A DNA stretch of 36,627 nt from Nitrospirales bacterium (GCA_012270585.1 JAAXIB010000050.1:1-36627); one strand, 5' to 3'. Positions 24,839-33,763 are shown, numbered from the stretch's first letter. Numbers and translations: made by a program. Notes: a model not told the origin generated them from the letters alone.

Positions 24839-25615
24839 TCAGTTCCCTCTCTCCAGCACCAACAACGTATTTTCATCAACCCATTCAACGGTCTCGTTGG
24901 ATTCACGTTTGAGACTCGCTTGAAAGATTTCCAAGGCGTCCTTCAATTCTTCGTCGGCATAAAGAGAAAAGGTGGAGTAATGCTTCGCCTGAACTCTTTC
25001 CACCAATTGTGCCACGGTGGCCTTTCGTCGATAGTGAAACGGTTTGACCCGTTCCAGCCGTACACCCCCAACGGCCCGTATCCCTGCTTCAAATTCATCC
25101 AGTTCATAGAGGCGGGTTTCTTTTTCCGTGAAGGATGGAAAATATTGTCCCCAGACGTTTCTCGCGTTTTGGCTTCTCAATCGGGTGTAGATGAAAATTT
25201 TTCCGTCCGGTTTACTCACCCTGAGGGCATTTTCCAAAAACCGGACCAGATCAAAATGATGAACGGCATTAAAGGTCAGCACACAATCCATCGACAGGTC
25301 GTCGAGGGGAATCTCATTGCCGTTCGCCCTGAGGGTCTCGAATTGTGAAACGTGATGATGCGTGAGGTAATCGGAGACTTGTTGCAACATCGACTCATTC
25401 AGGTCGATACACGTCAAATGCAGGTTCTTAACGTATTGGAAGAGCAACAAGTCATAGCGTCCGGCGCCACATCCCACGTCCGCGGCCCGGACGTGGGAGA
25501 ACCCCCTCAAGCGTTCACTGATGAAAAGGATGGGCTCCGTATCGGTTTGTCGAATTTGTCTGTACGAAGAAGCGACATGCGAAAAATGGTCGTACATCGT
25601 GGGATTGCCGTCCAT
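24839..25615 (-). CDS. Class I SAM-dependent methyltransferase
   Basis: This 258-residue protein has a Rossmann methyltransferase fold: AADVGCGAGRYD (about 44-55) as motif I, a following acidic turn CIDLNESML, and VLTFNAVHHFD as the substrate-side strand. The substrate cannot be told from sequence. A good AAGGGTGA ribosome site lies upstream of ATG 25615. It is 87 bases downstream of the inositol phosphate synthase and probably shares its transcript. Membrane-lipid or small-molecule methylation are both conceivable. Confidence 0.85.
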   Translation of the reverse strand: MDGNPTMYDHFSHVASSYRQIRQTDTEPILFISERLRGFSHVRAADVGCGAGRYDLLLFQYVKNLHLTCIDLNESMLQQVSDYLTHHHVSQFETLRANGNEIPLDDLSMDCVLTFNAVHHFDLVRFLENALRVSKPDGKIFIYTRLRSQNARNVWGQYFPSFTEKETRLYELDEFEAGIRAVGGVRLERVKPFHYRRKATVAQLVERVQAKHYSTFSLYADEELKDALEIFQASLKRESNETVEWVDENTLLVLERGN

Positions 25616-25702
25616 GATTCACCCTTTAGTTGCGGCTTCCCGCACATGAACGGAATCCGTTTCTCATCCTCCACGAAGTGGGCAATCAGTTCCTCAAACC
25701 AT

Positions 25703-26806
25703 TCAGCACGCCCGCCCTCCGTCAATAAATTCTCTGGTCATGTGATAGGCTTCACTATCGCTGAACTGCTCCGGCGGGTGTTTGCAAAAATAGGCGGAAG
25801 GCGCGGTTAACACGCCCCCTTGCCCGCGTTCGAGTGCAAGCTTGGCACACCGAATGGAATCAATGGCCACGCCCGCGGAATTGGGAGAATCCTCCACGGA
25901 CAGCCGCAACTCCAGGTTCATCGGAACGTCGCCGAACAATTTTCCTTCCATGCGGAGGAAACAGACCTTGTTATCCTTTTGCCACGCGACGTAATCGCTC
26001 GGACCGATATGAATATTTTCATGGTCTATCCGCCTGGCCGCAACGGATTGCACGGCTTCCGTTTTTGATTCCTTTTTCGAGACCAACCGGCTGTGATTGA
26101 GCATGTTCAGGAAGTCCGTATTCCCTCCCGTATTCAACTGATAGGTTCTTTCCAGTTTGACCCCTCGCTTTTTGAAGAGGTCCGTCAGCATACGGTGTGT
26201 AATGGTAGCCCCAAACTGGGCCTTGATGTCGTCGCCGATGAGGGGAAGATTTTTCTCCTCGAACCGCTTCGCCCACAGCGAATCGCTGGCAATAAACACC
26301 GGGATATTGTTGATAAAGGCCACGCCGGCCTGCAAGGCACATTCGGCATAAAACCGCGTGGCCTTTTCCGAGCCGACCGGCAGATAGTTCAGGAGCACCT
26401 CGGCGCCGGACTCTTTTAACGTCCTGACAACGTCGTCTTTTGTCGGTTCGGGTTCCTTCCCGACGACAAACGTGTACTGATCGGGGTACTCACTCATATG
26501 GTGGGAAAACCCATCCAGGATGTTCCCCATTCTGACCCGTACGGCCGTTTCCGGCACATCGGCATAAAAGACCGTTGTGCAATTGGGTTCGGCGAAGATG
26601 GCTTTATTCACGTCCGTCCCGACCTTGCGTTTGTCGATATCATAGGCAGCCACGATCTCAATGTCCGACGGCCGATACCCGCCTATTTCCCAATGCATCA
26701 AACCAATGGCATCATCGGGCTTTTTAGCGCCGTAGTAGTAGATCCCTTGAATGAGGGAACTGGCACAATTGCCCACACCGACAATGGCAACTTTGATTGT
26801 GCTCAT
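25703..26806 (-). CDS. ino1: Inositol-1-phosphate synthase
   Basis: The enzyme converts glucose 6-phosphate to 1D-myo-inositol 3-phosphate, using NAD in a redox-neutral cyclisation. The 367-residue length is that of the actinobacterial/archaeal type, shorter than the eukaryotic one. NAD-binding GVGNCASSLIQG is at 10-21; the conserved NYLPVGSEKATRFYAE and QLNTGGNTDF segments and the NHSRLVSKKESKTEAV region carry the catalytic lysines of the family. A weak GGAG precedes ATG 26806. Inositol phosphate in bacteria feeds phosphatidylinositol, di-inositol phosphate or mycothiol-like products. No matching downstream gene is in the window, apart from the nearby HAD/GDPD protein. Confidence 0.93.
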   Translation of the reverse strand: MSTIKVAIVGVGNCASSLIQGIYYYGAKKPDDAIGLMHWEIGGYRPSDIEIVAAYDIDKRKVGTDVNKAIFAEPNCTTVFYADVPETAVRVRMGNILDGFSHHMSEYPDQYTFVVGKEPEPTKDDVVRTLKESGAEVLLNYLPVGSEKATRFYAECALQAGVAFINNIPVFIASDSLWAKRFEEKNLPLIGDDIKAQFGATITHRMLTDLFKKRGVKLERTYQLNTGGNTDFLNMLNHSRLVSKKESKTEAVQSVAARRIDHENIHIGPSDYVAWQKDNKVCFLRMEGKLFGDVPMNLELRLSVEDSPNSAGVAIDSIRCAKLALERGQGGVLTAPSAYFCKHPPEQFSDSEAYHMTREFIDGGRAC

Positions 26807-27166
26807 AGAAAAATTTTTACTCCATCAGGATTTGCGCAATGACCATTCATACGTCCCTCTCGCAGTCTAACCGTTAAACTCCACGACGCTGACCTGTGAG
26901 AGAAGCTGGCAGTTCCGGGGTGTATCGGGAAATGCACCCAGCTTGCCAGGATCGTTCTCGCAGGGCCAGGCGGATTGACGGTCAATGTGGGGGAGCGAGA
27001 CGTATATATCGCTTTTCGGGAAGAGGTGTCAATACTTTCATGGGGACGGACGGCAGACCGTCGGCAGCGGCAAGCGACGGGCATTGTTGTGTTTGATGCC
27101 CACATTATTGCAGTCTGATCGGTGTATCGACTTGTTGCTTGCGTGAAGATCAGGGGGTGAACCGTT
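26807..27166. other. Divergent intergenic region, no gene recognised
   Basis: This gap separates ino1 (minus) from the sugar-binding protein gene (plus). It is not clearly coding: a minus-strand frame through 26803-27105 overlaps the ino1 start and has a poor composition. Two weak hairpins are visible (around 26918-26940, GGGTGTAT/ATGCACCC with one wobble; and 27078-27102, GGGCAT/ATGCCC). It presumably holds promoters for both operons, but no convincing -35/-10 pair was found. Confidence 0.45.
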
Positions 27167-28579
27167 TTGAAACCATTCGCGTTGTCCCGATTCGACCTCT
27201 CTAGATGCTACGTGAACGGCTTTCACGTCTCCTTCTGCATTACGGCGAGTTCACCGCTTCGTCGCCCCTCGCCATGGGCAGCCGGGCTTTTCGCCGCGGC
27301 GTTCCTGTACAACGTCCCCCTCACGCACGGCCAGGAATTGCCTGCCGATCATCACGGTTCACCGCCAGTCACCCTTCATTTCGTCACGTGGAAGGCGGAT
27401 CATCCGCGAGCCTGGGACGAGGCTATTCAGCGATTTGAGCAAGCCCACCCCCACGTCCGCGTCAAACGGGAAATTGCGCCGCATTCCTCAACGGCCTATC
27501 ACGACTTACTGACGCAGAAGTTGAAAAACCGCGACGTTTCGCTCGACCTGTTCCTTATGGACGTGATCTGGCCGGCGGAGTTTGCCGCCGCGGGATGGGC
27601 CCTCCCGCTTGATGCGTATTTTCCCCGGAACGAACGCGAGAAGTTTTTGCCGGCCACGATCGCCTCGGGGATGTATCGGCACCAGATCTACGGAGTGCCT
27701 TCCCGCATCGACAGCGGCATGCTGTATTACCGCAAGGACCTTTTGGAGAAATATGGATTATCACCACCCTCGACGTGGAATGAACTGGTGCGTCAGGCGG
27801 AGACGATTCTGGAAGGCGAACGAATCGCACAGCCACTCCTCAGAGGCTACAGCGGCCAGTTCAAGCAGTATGAAGGGCTGGTGTGCGACATGCTGGAGTT
27901 CGTGGGCAGTCACAACGGCTCTTTTCTGACGGCAGACGGCAGGCGCTCGAATTTGACGGCGCCCGAATCCTTGCTCGCGGTGCGATTCGTCCGGGAGCAG
28001 ATCATTCAACGACTTGCAACCCCGGCTGCGCTGACCTATCAGGAGTCCGAATCCCTCGCCGTGTTCATCCAGGGAAAAGCGGTGTTTCATCGCAATTGGC
28101 CATATGCGTGGGGCTTGGCGAATGATCCCCGGCATTCGAAGATCGTGGGGAATGTCGGCGTGACCACTCTTCCACGTTTTTCCGAAGGCAAGAGCACGTC
28201 CGCCTTGGGTGGATGGCTCTACGGCATCAACGCCTATTCGCAACATCCCGACGCGGCGTGGGCCTTCATCGAATTCATGGCAAGTCCTGCATTGCAGAAA
28301 TATTTTGCGATCCATGCGTCATTGGCTCCTTCGCGTCTTGCGCTGTACGCCGACCCGGAGGTACTCCACGCCAACCCCCAATACAAAGAGCTGTTTCCGG
28401 TTTTTCAAACCGCCCAACCGCGTCCCCGTACTCCCGTGTATCCGATTGTTTCGCATATTCTCCAGCGGTATTTCAGTCGGGTATTGGCTTTTCCCGAGAC
28501 GGATATTATAGAAGAAGCCCGAGAAGCCGATCGGAAAATCAATCAGTTTTTGTCCTTGATAGAAGATGCAAAAAAATGA
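27167..28579 (+). CDS. ABC transporter sugar-binding protein
   Basis: This 470-residue extracytoplasmic binding protein belongs to the MalE-like family 1. A long N-terminal signal peptide (hydrophobic region around 38-52, cleavage near HGQE) precedes the body, with the typical VTLHFVTWKADHPRAWDEAI start, a IYGVPSRIDSGMLYYRKDLL segment and a WLYGINAYSQHPDAAWAFI segment. It captures an oligosaccharide or disaccharide such as trehalose or maltose in the periplasm; the exact ligand is not evident. TTG 27167 is chosen because AGGGGG lies about nine bases upstream. It opens the operon with two permeases and an ATPase. Confidence 0.88.
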   Translation: MKPFALSRFDLSRCYVNGFHVSFCITASSPLRRPSPWAAGLFAAAFLYNVPLTHGQELPADHHGSPPVTLHFVTWKADHPRAWDEAIQRFEQAHPHVRVKREIAPHSSTAYHDLLTQKLKNRDVSLDLFLMDVIWPAEFAAAGWALPLDAYFPRNEREKFLPATIASGMYRHQIYGVPSRIDSGMLYYRKDLLEKYGLSPPSTWNELVRQAETILEGERIAQPLLRGYSGQFKQYEGLVCDMLEFVGSHNGSFLTADGRRSNLTAPESLLAVRFVREQIIQRLATPAALTYQESESLAVFIQGKAVFHRNWPYAWGLANDPRHSKIVGNVGVTTLPRFSEGKSTSALGGWLYGINAYSQHPDAAWAFIEFMASPALQKYFAIHASLAPSRLALYADPEVLHANPQYKELFPVFQTAQPRPRTPVYPIVSHILQRYFSRVLAFPETDIIEEAREADRKINQFLSLIEDAKK

Positions 28580-28611
28580 TCCTTCCATCGGATTCCACCT
28601 ATTGAGGCCGA

Positions 28612-28645
28612 CCCCCTCACCTCTGTCCTCTCCCCTTTCCAGGGG
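28612..28645. repeat. Remnant of the CCCCTCACC intergenic repeat family
   Basis: CCCCCTCACC followed by CCTCTCCC matches the reverse complement of 18941-18972. A small hairpin CCCCT/AGGGG (28632-28636 / 28641-28645) closes it. It lies in the 99-base gap between the binding protein and the first permease gene. Confidence 0.45.
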
Positions 28646-28678
28646 GCGAGCAGAGTGTGAACAAAACGTGTTTTCCTT

Positions 28679-29566
28679 ATGACGCAATCGACCCAAAATC
28701 GCACCACCGGCCGGTTGATGGTCGTTCCGGCGCTGATGGTCGTTGCCGTTTTTTCGCTCTATCCGGCAATGGATTCGTTTTTGCTGAGCCTTTACTCGAA
28801 ATTCCCAGGCCCGGAACGGTCCTTTGTCGGACTCGGCAATTACCTGGAACTGTTCCACGACCCCGTCGCCCATCAAGCGTTCGTGGTCACGCTGGGCTTC
28901 GTCCTGCTCTCGACCACTCTGGAACTGCTCCTGGGCACGGGCATTGCGCTGGTCATTCACGAACGCTTCAAAGGGCGAGGATGGGTCCGGGCGGCCGTAC
29001 TGATTCCATGGGCGATTCCCACGGTGGTGGCTTCCCAGATGTGGCGGTTTCTGTTGAACGATCAATACGGCGCCGTCAACGCGATCCTCTTCGGTGATCA
29101 GGTGGACGCCTATGTCCCCTGGCTGGCCGATCCGTGGATGGCCTTCGGCGCAATCGTCCTGGCCGACGTCTGGAAAACGTCGTCGTTTGCCGGCCTCCTT
29201 ATTTTGGCGGGGCTGCAAGTCATTCCCGATGAGACCTACGATGCCGCGCGTATCGATGGAGCGACGGCATGGCAGCGGTTTTGGCATATCACGCTTCCCC
29301 TGCTGAAACCCGCGCTCCTGACTGCTCTGCTGTTTCGAACCATCGATGCGTTTCGGGTCTTCGACCTCGTCTTTGTCATGACGCAAGGCGGCCCCGGTGA
29401 CGCCACGCAAGTGCTTCAATTCTACGGCTATAAAACCCTCTTCACCGAGGGACGCGTGGGCTATGGGACCACGATCTCGGTCACGGTCTTTGTCGCAATA
29501 GCGATTCTCTCCCTGTTCTACGTCCGTACCGTCGGAACCAAACTCATGCAACGGGAGCCGGCATGA
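28679..29566 (+). CDS. Sugar ABC transporter permease (MalF type)
   Basis: The 295-residue inner-membrane protein has about six membrane helices, starting with LMVVPALMVVAVFSLYP (14-30). The cytoplasmic EAA-type loop is DAARIDGATAWQRFWHITL (residues about 187-205), which docks on the ATPase. It forms the translocation pore with the next permease. The stop overlaps the next start as ATGA, so the two are translationally coupled. It belongs to the CUT1 class of carbohydrate importers. Confidence 0.93.
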   Translation: MTQSTQNRTTGRLMVVPALMVVAVFSLYPAMDSFLLSLYSKFPGPERSFVGLGNYLELFHDPVAHQAFVVTLGFVLLSTTLELLLGTGIALVIHERFKGRGWVRAAVLIPWAIPTVVASQMWRFLLNDQYGAVNAILFGDQVDAYVPWLADPWMAFGAIVLADVWKTSSFAGLLILAGLQVIPDETYDAARIDGATAWQRFWHITLPLLKPALLTALLFRTIDAFRVFDLVFVMTQGGPGDATQVLQFYGYKTLFTEGRVGYGTTISVTVFVAIAILSLFYVRTVGTKLMQREPA

Positions 29567-30378
29567 GGAACCGTCCGGTGTTGCTTGGTGGGATTCTCCT
29601 GGCCGTGCTGGGCAGCCTGTGTCCTTTTCTTTGGTTTGTCCTGACCTCGTTCAAATCACAAATCCAAGTCGAGGCGATTCCCCCGACCTGGTGGCCTGAC
29701 GGCAGCCTCGCCTTTTATACCTCGGCGCTGATCGAACAACGACTGTTCCACTATATCCGGAACAGCGTGATCGTGGCCGGGGCCACCACCGTCGTCGCGC
29801 TGGCCGTCGCGACACCGGCCGCCTATGCCCTGGCGCGGCTGCGGCCGCCGGGAAAAGCGTGGATCCTGGTTGGGCTGCTCTGTGTGGCCATGTTCCCACC
29901 CATCGTCATTGCGGGACCGGTCTGGCAAATCCTGGAACGCCTCGGGGGGCTGAATACCCATTGGGGGCTGGTCCTCCCTTACGTCTCACTGACCCTTCCT
30001 CTTGCAATCTGGATCCTGACTGCGTTTTTTCAAGAACTGCCTTTCGAGTTGGAAGAAGCCGCGCAGGTCGACGGTTGTACGACATGGCAAGCGTTGTACA
30101 GAGTCGTGATCCCGCTTGCGGCTCCCGGGCTGTTTACCACGGCCATCCTCACGTTTATCTATGCGTGGAACGAATTTTTCTTTGCCCTGCTGATTCTCAC
30201 CGACCCCGAGCGTCAAACCCTGCCGGTGGGCATTGCCCTGTTTCAGGGAGAATTCATCATGCCGTGGGGAGAAATAGCGGCCGCCTCCGTGATCGCCACG
30301 TTGCCGTTAATCGTCATCGTCCTCCTGTTTCAACGCGGGATCATCAGCGGCCTGTCGGCCGGTGCGGTAAAGGGTTAA
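29563..30378 (+). CDS. Sugar ABC transporter permease (MalG type)
   Basis: This 271-residue partner permease starts with a membrane helix (LLGGILLAVLGSLCPFLW) and has six predicted helices in total. Its EAA loop, EEAAQVDGCTTWQALYRVVI, is near residue 165. ATG 29563 overlaps the previous gene by four bases. Together with 28679-29566 it completes a CUT1-type channel. Confidence 0.93.
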   Translation: MRNRPVLLGGILLAVLGSLCPFLWFVLTSFKSQIQVEAIPPTWWPDGSLAFYTSALIEQRLFHYIRNSVIVAGATTVVALAVATPAAYALARLRPPGKAWILVGLLCVAMFPPIVIAGPVWQILERLGGLNTHWGLVLPYVSLTLPLAIWILTAFFQELPFELEEAAQVDGCTTWQALYRVVIPLAAPGLFTTAILTFIYAWNEFFFALLILTDPERQTLPVGIALFQGEFIMPWGEIAAASVIATLPLIVIVLLFQRGIISGLSAGAVKG

Positions 30379-30381
30379 GGT

Positions 30382-31470
30382 ATGGCTGGATTGGCGCTGC
30401 GACACATCGAGAAAACCTTCGGCCGGACCCGGGTCCTGCATGACGTTTCACTTGAAGCCGGTGATGGTGAATTCGTCGTGTTGTTGGGTCCATCGGGGTG
30501 CGGAAAATCCACGTTGCTTCGCATTATCGCCGGGCTCGAACCTCAAACCCGTGGCTCGGTGAACATCGGAGGACTGTGCGTAGATACCCTGTCCCCTTCG
30601 AACCGTGACATCGCCATGGTCTTTCAACACTACGCCCTTTACCCGCATATGACGGTCAGAGAAAACCTGGCCTTCGGGTTGAAAATGCGCGGGGAGCCCA
30701 AACCCGTCATTGAAGAACGTATCGCTGAAACCGCCGCGTTATTGGAGATTCACGACCTGCTTGGCCGGAAGCCCAAGGAACTCTCGGGCGGTCAACAGCA
30801 ACGCGTTGCCATGGGTCGAGCCATCGTTCGGAAGCCCAAATTGTTTCTCTTTGACGAACCCCTTTCGAATTTGGACGCCCGCCTTCGGGCTTCCATGCGG
30901 GTGGAATTGAAGAAATTGCACCGGCGCTTGGGCACCACCATGATCTACGTGACGCATGATCAAGCCGAAGCCATGACGCTGGGGCACACCATTGCGGTCA
31001 TGAATCACGGCAGGATTCAGCAGATCGGCCGGCCCGATGAGATTTATCATGAACCCGTCAATCCCTTTGTCGCCTGGTTCATCGGCAATCCTCCGATGAA
31101 CTTGTTCGAGGGCTCCTATCGCCTCCATCAACAGGACCTTGAATTGTGCGCGGGAGATTTGACGCTCAGGGTGCCGTTTCAGGCTCACGACCTAGCAGGC
31201 GCAGACTCCGGGACCGCAACCTTGGGGGTCCGGCCTGAAGACGTGACCTTCGAGCCTCCGGGGTCGAGACACGTTGCAGTCTCCGGAACCATCGACCTGA
31301 TTGAACACCTCGGCGGTGATGCCGTGGTGTATCTCATCGTCAAGGGACAGCCGCTGGTGGCACGACCCTCTCCCGTCCTTCGGGAACACGCGGGAGATTC
31401 CGTCACGGCGTACATGAAAAAAATTCACCTGTTCATCAACGAGAATCGGATTCCGGTGCCGTCGTCATGA
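30382..31470 (+). CDS. Sugar ABC transporter ATP-binding protein (MalK/UgpC type)
   Basis: The 362-residue ATPase energises sugar import. Walker A GPSGCGKST is at 36-44, the Q-loop in VFQHYALYPHM, the signature LSGGQQQR near 134-141, Walker B LFLFDEP just after, and the switch histidine in VTHDQAEAM. The C-terminal third (from about 240) is the regulatory OB-type domain of the MalK/UgpC class, with LGVRPEDVTF. It starts three bases after the second permease and overlaps the next gene as ATGA. All catalytic residues are present. Confidence 0.95.
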   Translation: MAGLALRHIEKTFGRTRVLHDVSLEAGDGEFVVLLGPSGCGKSTLLRIIAGLEPQTRGSVNIGGLCVDTLSPSNRDIAMVFQHYALYPHMTVRENLAFGLKMRGEPKPVIEERIAETAALLEIHDLLGRKPKELSGGQQQRVAMGRAIVRKPKLFLFDEPLSNLDARLRASMRVELKKLHRRLGTTMIYVTHDQAEAMTLGHTIAVMNHGRIQQIGRPDEIYHEPVNPFVAWFIGNPPMNLFEGSYRLHQQDLELCAGDLTLRVPFQAHDLAGADSGTATLGVRPEDVTFEPPGSRHVAVSGTIDLIEHLGGDAVVYLIVKGQPLVARPSPVLREHAGDSVTAYMKKIHLFINENRIPVPSS

Positions 31471-32219
31471 ATCGCCGAACGTTTCTTTTCCCGGCCGCGT
31501 CTTGCGTTCTGCCTTCGATTATCTTTTCACTTTTGCTCTCCATCGATTGTATCGCCGGCACCGGCCCGCCATCGGGCATTCAACCGTTGGAACGCCTCCC
31601 TCACACTCGCGGCCTTTTCACCGACGAATCCATTCGCACCCTGCTCACACCCGCGGACCAGGAGCTGTTTCTCAACGAATTGGAAAAGCAGCCGCCGGAC
31701 TGGGATCAATTGCATGACCTGCCCGGCGAAGAACTCGGAACCAGGCTCTTTGACTTCAACCGGCAGCGGGATGCAGCACGGGAGGGGCATCAACTCCTGA
31801 GACAGCGAGTGGCGTTTTGGTGGTCCGGCGTCCTGGGCGAATACCATGAATCCCATCGAGGATTCACCGTGGGCATGGGCCCCGAGTTCACTCAAACGAC
31901 CTGGGGCCTTGTCCGATTCAAACCCCTGAGACTGCCTCATGAAATGGTGGCCGTGCCTTCAGCGGCCGGACTTCAGACGATCCAGGATCGCAGAGCAAAG
32001 GGAGAACCGGTGGACATCGGCATCCTCTTCACCGGCATATTGAATCCCTGGGAATCCATCATCTACGCCTTTTCTCATGACGGCGTGGAACAGGGGCTGA
32101 TTATGCCCGTCGTGCAGATTGACGGGGTACGGTACTTCATTCATCCCCTTTCAGATTCGCGCGACGACAACGGGGACGACGGTTCTTTCGGAACTACGGC
32201 TTCGAAGACCGAGGAATAA
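31467..32219 (+). CDS. Exported protein of unknown function coupled to the sugar importer
   Basis: No family is recognised for this 250-residue protein. A signal peptide with hydrophobic core (LFPAASCVLPSIIFSLLLSI) ends near CIAG. The mature part contains RQRVAFWWSGVLGEYHES, GFTVGMGPEF and IGILFTGILNPWESIIYAF, suggesting a mixed alpha/beta domain in the periplasm. The ATGA overlap with the ABC ATPase gene implies coupled translation and thus a role in the same uptake process. The 3' end overlaps the convergent oxidoreductase gene by 79 bases. Confidence 0.72.
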   Translation: MNRRTFLFPAASCVLPSIIFSLLLSIDCIAGTGPPSGIQPLERLPHTRGLFTDESIRTLLTPADQELFLNELEKQPPDWDQLHDLPGEELGTRLFDFNRQRDAAREGHQLLRQRVAFWWSGVLGEYHESHRGFTVGMGPEFTQTTWGLVRFKPLRLPHEMVAVPSAAGLQTIQDRRAKGEPVDIGILFTGILNPWESIIYAFSHDGVEQGLIMPVVQIDGVRYFIHPLSDSRDDNGDDGSFGTTASKTEE

Positions 32220-33040
32220 TCGGCGTCTTGCAGGCCCTGCCCGACGGTCTCTTCCAGGATCCCGCAGATGCCGGCGAGGACCGGGGTGGCCAGGTTCGCG
32301 TCCCGCGCCGCGTTCAGACATAACTCGACGTCCTTTAACAGATGCCTGGTCGAGAAGTTGGGGCGGGCGTAGTCACGGGTCAATAAACGCGGCAATTTTT
32401 TCTCGAACATGGGCACCATCAAGGCGCTTCGTCTCAGGACGTTCATGAACGTCTCGACTTCGACGCCCGATCGCTGCACCAAGCCCAGGCTTAAGGAAAA
32501 AGCCGTGATATGGGTCGCAATGAGTTGATTCAAGGCCAGCTTCAAGGCGGCCGCCTGCCCAATCGGCCCCACGAGCAAGGGTTCTTCGCAAAAACATTTC
32601 AACACCTCGTGCCATCGTTCCACGTGTTCGACTTTCCCGCCGACCATGACGAGGAGGCGGCCGGCTTTCGCTTCGGCAAGGCTTCCGAGGACCGGCGACT
32701 CGAAATAGTCTCCGATACCCGTTCGAATTTCCTGGCCGAGTGCGATACTTTCAGCCGGAGCAATCGTCCCCATCTGAATAATCGTCCGATCTTGAACGTT
32801 GGGTCTCCCGGTAGCGAACAAGGCTTCCTGTATGGCCGGCGCATCGGCCAATGTGAGGATGGTACACTTCGAAGCCTCGATCGCCTCCGCGGCAGACCGT
32901 GCCCTGAGAGCACCTCGTTGTTGAAGGGCCGTACATTTTTCTTCCGTTCGGTTATACACCACGACGTCATGGCCGAGAGTCATCAGCCGCTCAGCCATGG
33001 CTGTTCCCATTAAGCCCGTACCTATCAATGAAACTTGCAT
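32141..33040 (-). CDS. NAD(P)-dependent oxidoreductase of the 3-hydroxyisobutyrate dehydrogenase family
   Basis: The 299-residue enzyme has an N-terminal Rossmann motif GTGLMG (7-12) after MQVSLI and an all-helical C-terminal domain. The catalytic lysine lies in GPIGQAAALKLALNQL, where the usual asparagine-rich pattern is partly changed. The substrate segment FESPVLGSLAEAKAG replaces the common DAPVSGG. Substrates in this family are beta-hydroxy acids such as 3-hydroxyisobutyrate, glyoxylate or succinic semialdehyde. ATG 33040 has a clear AGGGAG ribosome site, favouring it over ATG 33097. The 3' end runs 79 bases into the convergent gene at 31467-32219. Confidence 0.88.
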   Translation of the reverse strand: MQVSLIGTGLMGTAMAERLMTLGHDVVVYNRTEEKCTALQQRGALRARSAAEAIEASKCTILTLADAPAIQEALFATGRPNVQDRTIIQMGTIAPAESIALGQEIRTGIGDYFESPVLGSLAEAKAGRLLVMVGGKVEHVERWHEVLKCFCEEPLLVGPIGQAAALKLALNQLIATHITAFSLSLGLVQRSGVEVETFMNVLRRSALMVPMFEKKLPRLLTRDYARPNFSTRHLLKDVELCLNAARDANLATPVLAGICGILEETVGQGLQDADYSSVFEAVVPKEPSSPLSSRESERG

Positions 33041-33136
33041 CGCTCCCTCTCGCCCAAGAATAAGTGTGTTGAAGCGATAGATGTATCGCAAGGCCATGAG
33101 AAAATCAAACGACGGTCATGACTACGTCACTGCCGG

Positions 33137-33165
33137 TTGACCCTGGCTTTTCAAGTCGGTATCTT
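33137..33165 (+). promoter_or_regulatory. Possible sigma-70 promoter
   Basis: TTGACC (33137-33142) and TATCTT (33160-33165) are separated by 17 bases. This would start transcription near 33172, about 60 bases before the hypothetical gene at 33233. Confidence 0.45.
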
Positions 33166-33232
33166 CGTTCCTTGTATCGGGACGGGAGAGGGCCTCCGGC
33201 CAAGGTGAAACCACACCCAACATCGGACAACC

Positions 33233-33661
33233 ATGGATATTACAATCGGTTCAAATCAACTTCGTAATACGAACGGAATTTTTGTGGCGCAGGACCAAGA
33301 CCTGCTCAAAGTGGAACAAAAGGCTGAAGACGGAAGCATCCTCCTGAGCATGGACCTCTATAATCCTGCCGGATCGCAGGTTGCCAAGCTGGAACGCAAC
33401 GAATGGACGTCCAATGACCAAGGCCGCTTCGAGCTCCGGGCCGATCACGAATCGGTGACGGTGATTGATAACACGCTGAAAGGCGTGGTGTTTTTCGTCA
33501 AAAAAAATGGGGAGCACGGCATCCAAGTCCCACAAGCCAAATTTTACTTGCCGGGCGGGACGGTGTCCGAGGTGACGGCCGAACATTGGCACGTCGGGAA
33601 CAAGATGGAACTGAAAGACGTGGACGTCGATCTGCAAGGCGGTGCGATTGAGATCCAATAA
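33233..33661 (+). CDS. Hypothetical beta-rich 142-residue protein
   Basis: No family is recognised. The sequence is rich in short alternating strands (IFVAQDQDLLKVEQ, ILLSMDLYNPAG, VVFFVKKNGEHGIQVPQ) with no signal peptide or membrane segment, so it is probably a cytoplasmic beta domain. It begins MDITIGSNQL and ends DLQGGAIEIQ. No strong Shine-Dalgarno is visible; a possible promoter is at 33137-33165. Function unknown. Confidence 0.68.
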   Translation: MDITIGSNQLRNTNGIFVAQDQDLLKVEQKAEDGSILLSMDLYNPAGSQVAKLERNEWTSNDQGRFELRADHESVTVIDNTLKGVVFFVKKNGEHGIQVPQAKFYLPGGTVSEVTAEHWHVGNKMELKDVDVDLQGGAIEIQ

Positions 33662-33763
33662 GTTCTCTCAGGCCGTCTCGACGTTGTCGTGATGAATCAC
33701 GGGCCGACGGCCCTTCCCTTCTTTCAACCCGTTGCCACCGCTTCTCTCCGTGGGACAAGCTGA

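Noticed and set aside
25507-25725. Minus-strand 72-residue frame between the methyltransferase and ino1
   Set aside because: It overlaps both genes in another frame and shows no domain.
26803-27105. Minus-strand 100-residue frame upstream of ino1
   Set aside because: It overlaps the ino1 start and has a low-complexity Ser/Arg/Pro-rich sequence; treated as non-coding.
28319-29551. Long minus-strand frame (410 residues) opposite the permease gene
   Set aside because: It is antisense to a clear ABC permease and the end of the binding protein; Asp/Gly/Arg-rich composition of a shadow frame.
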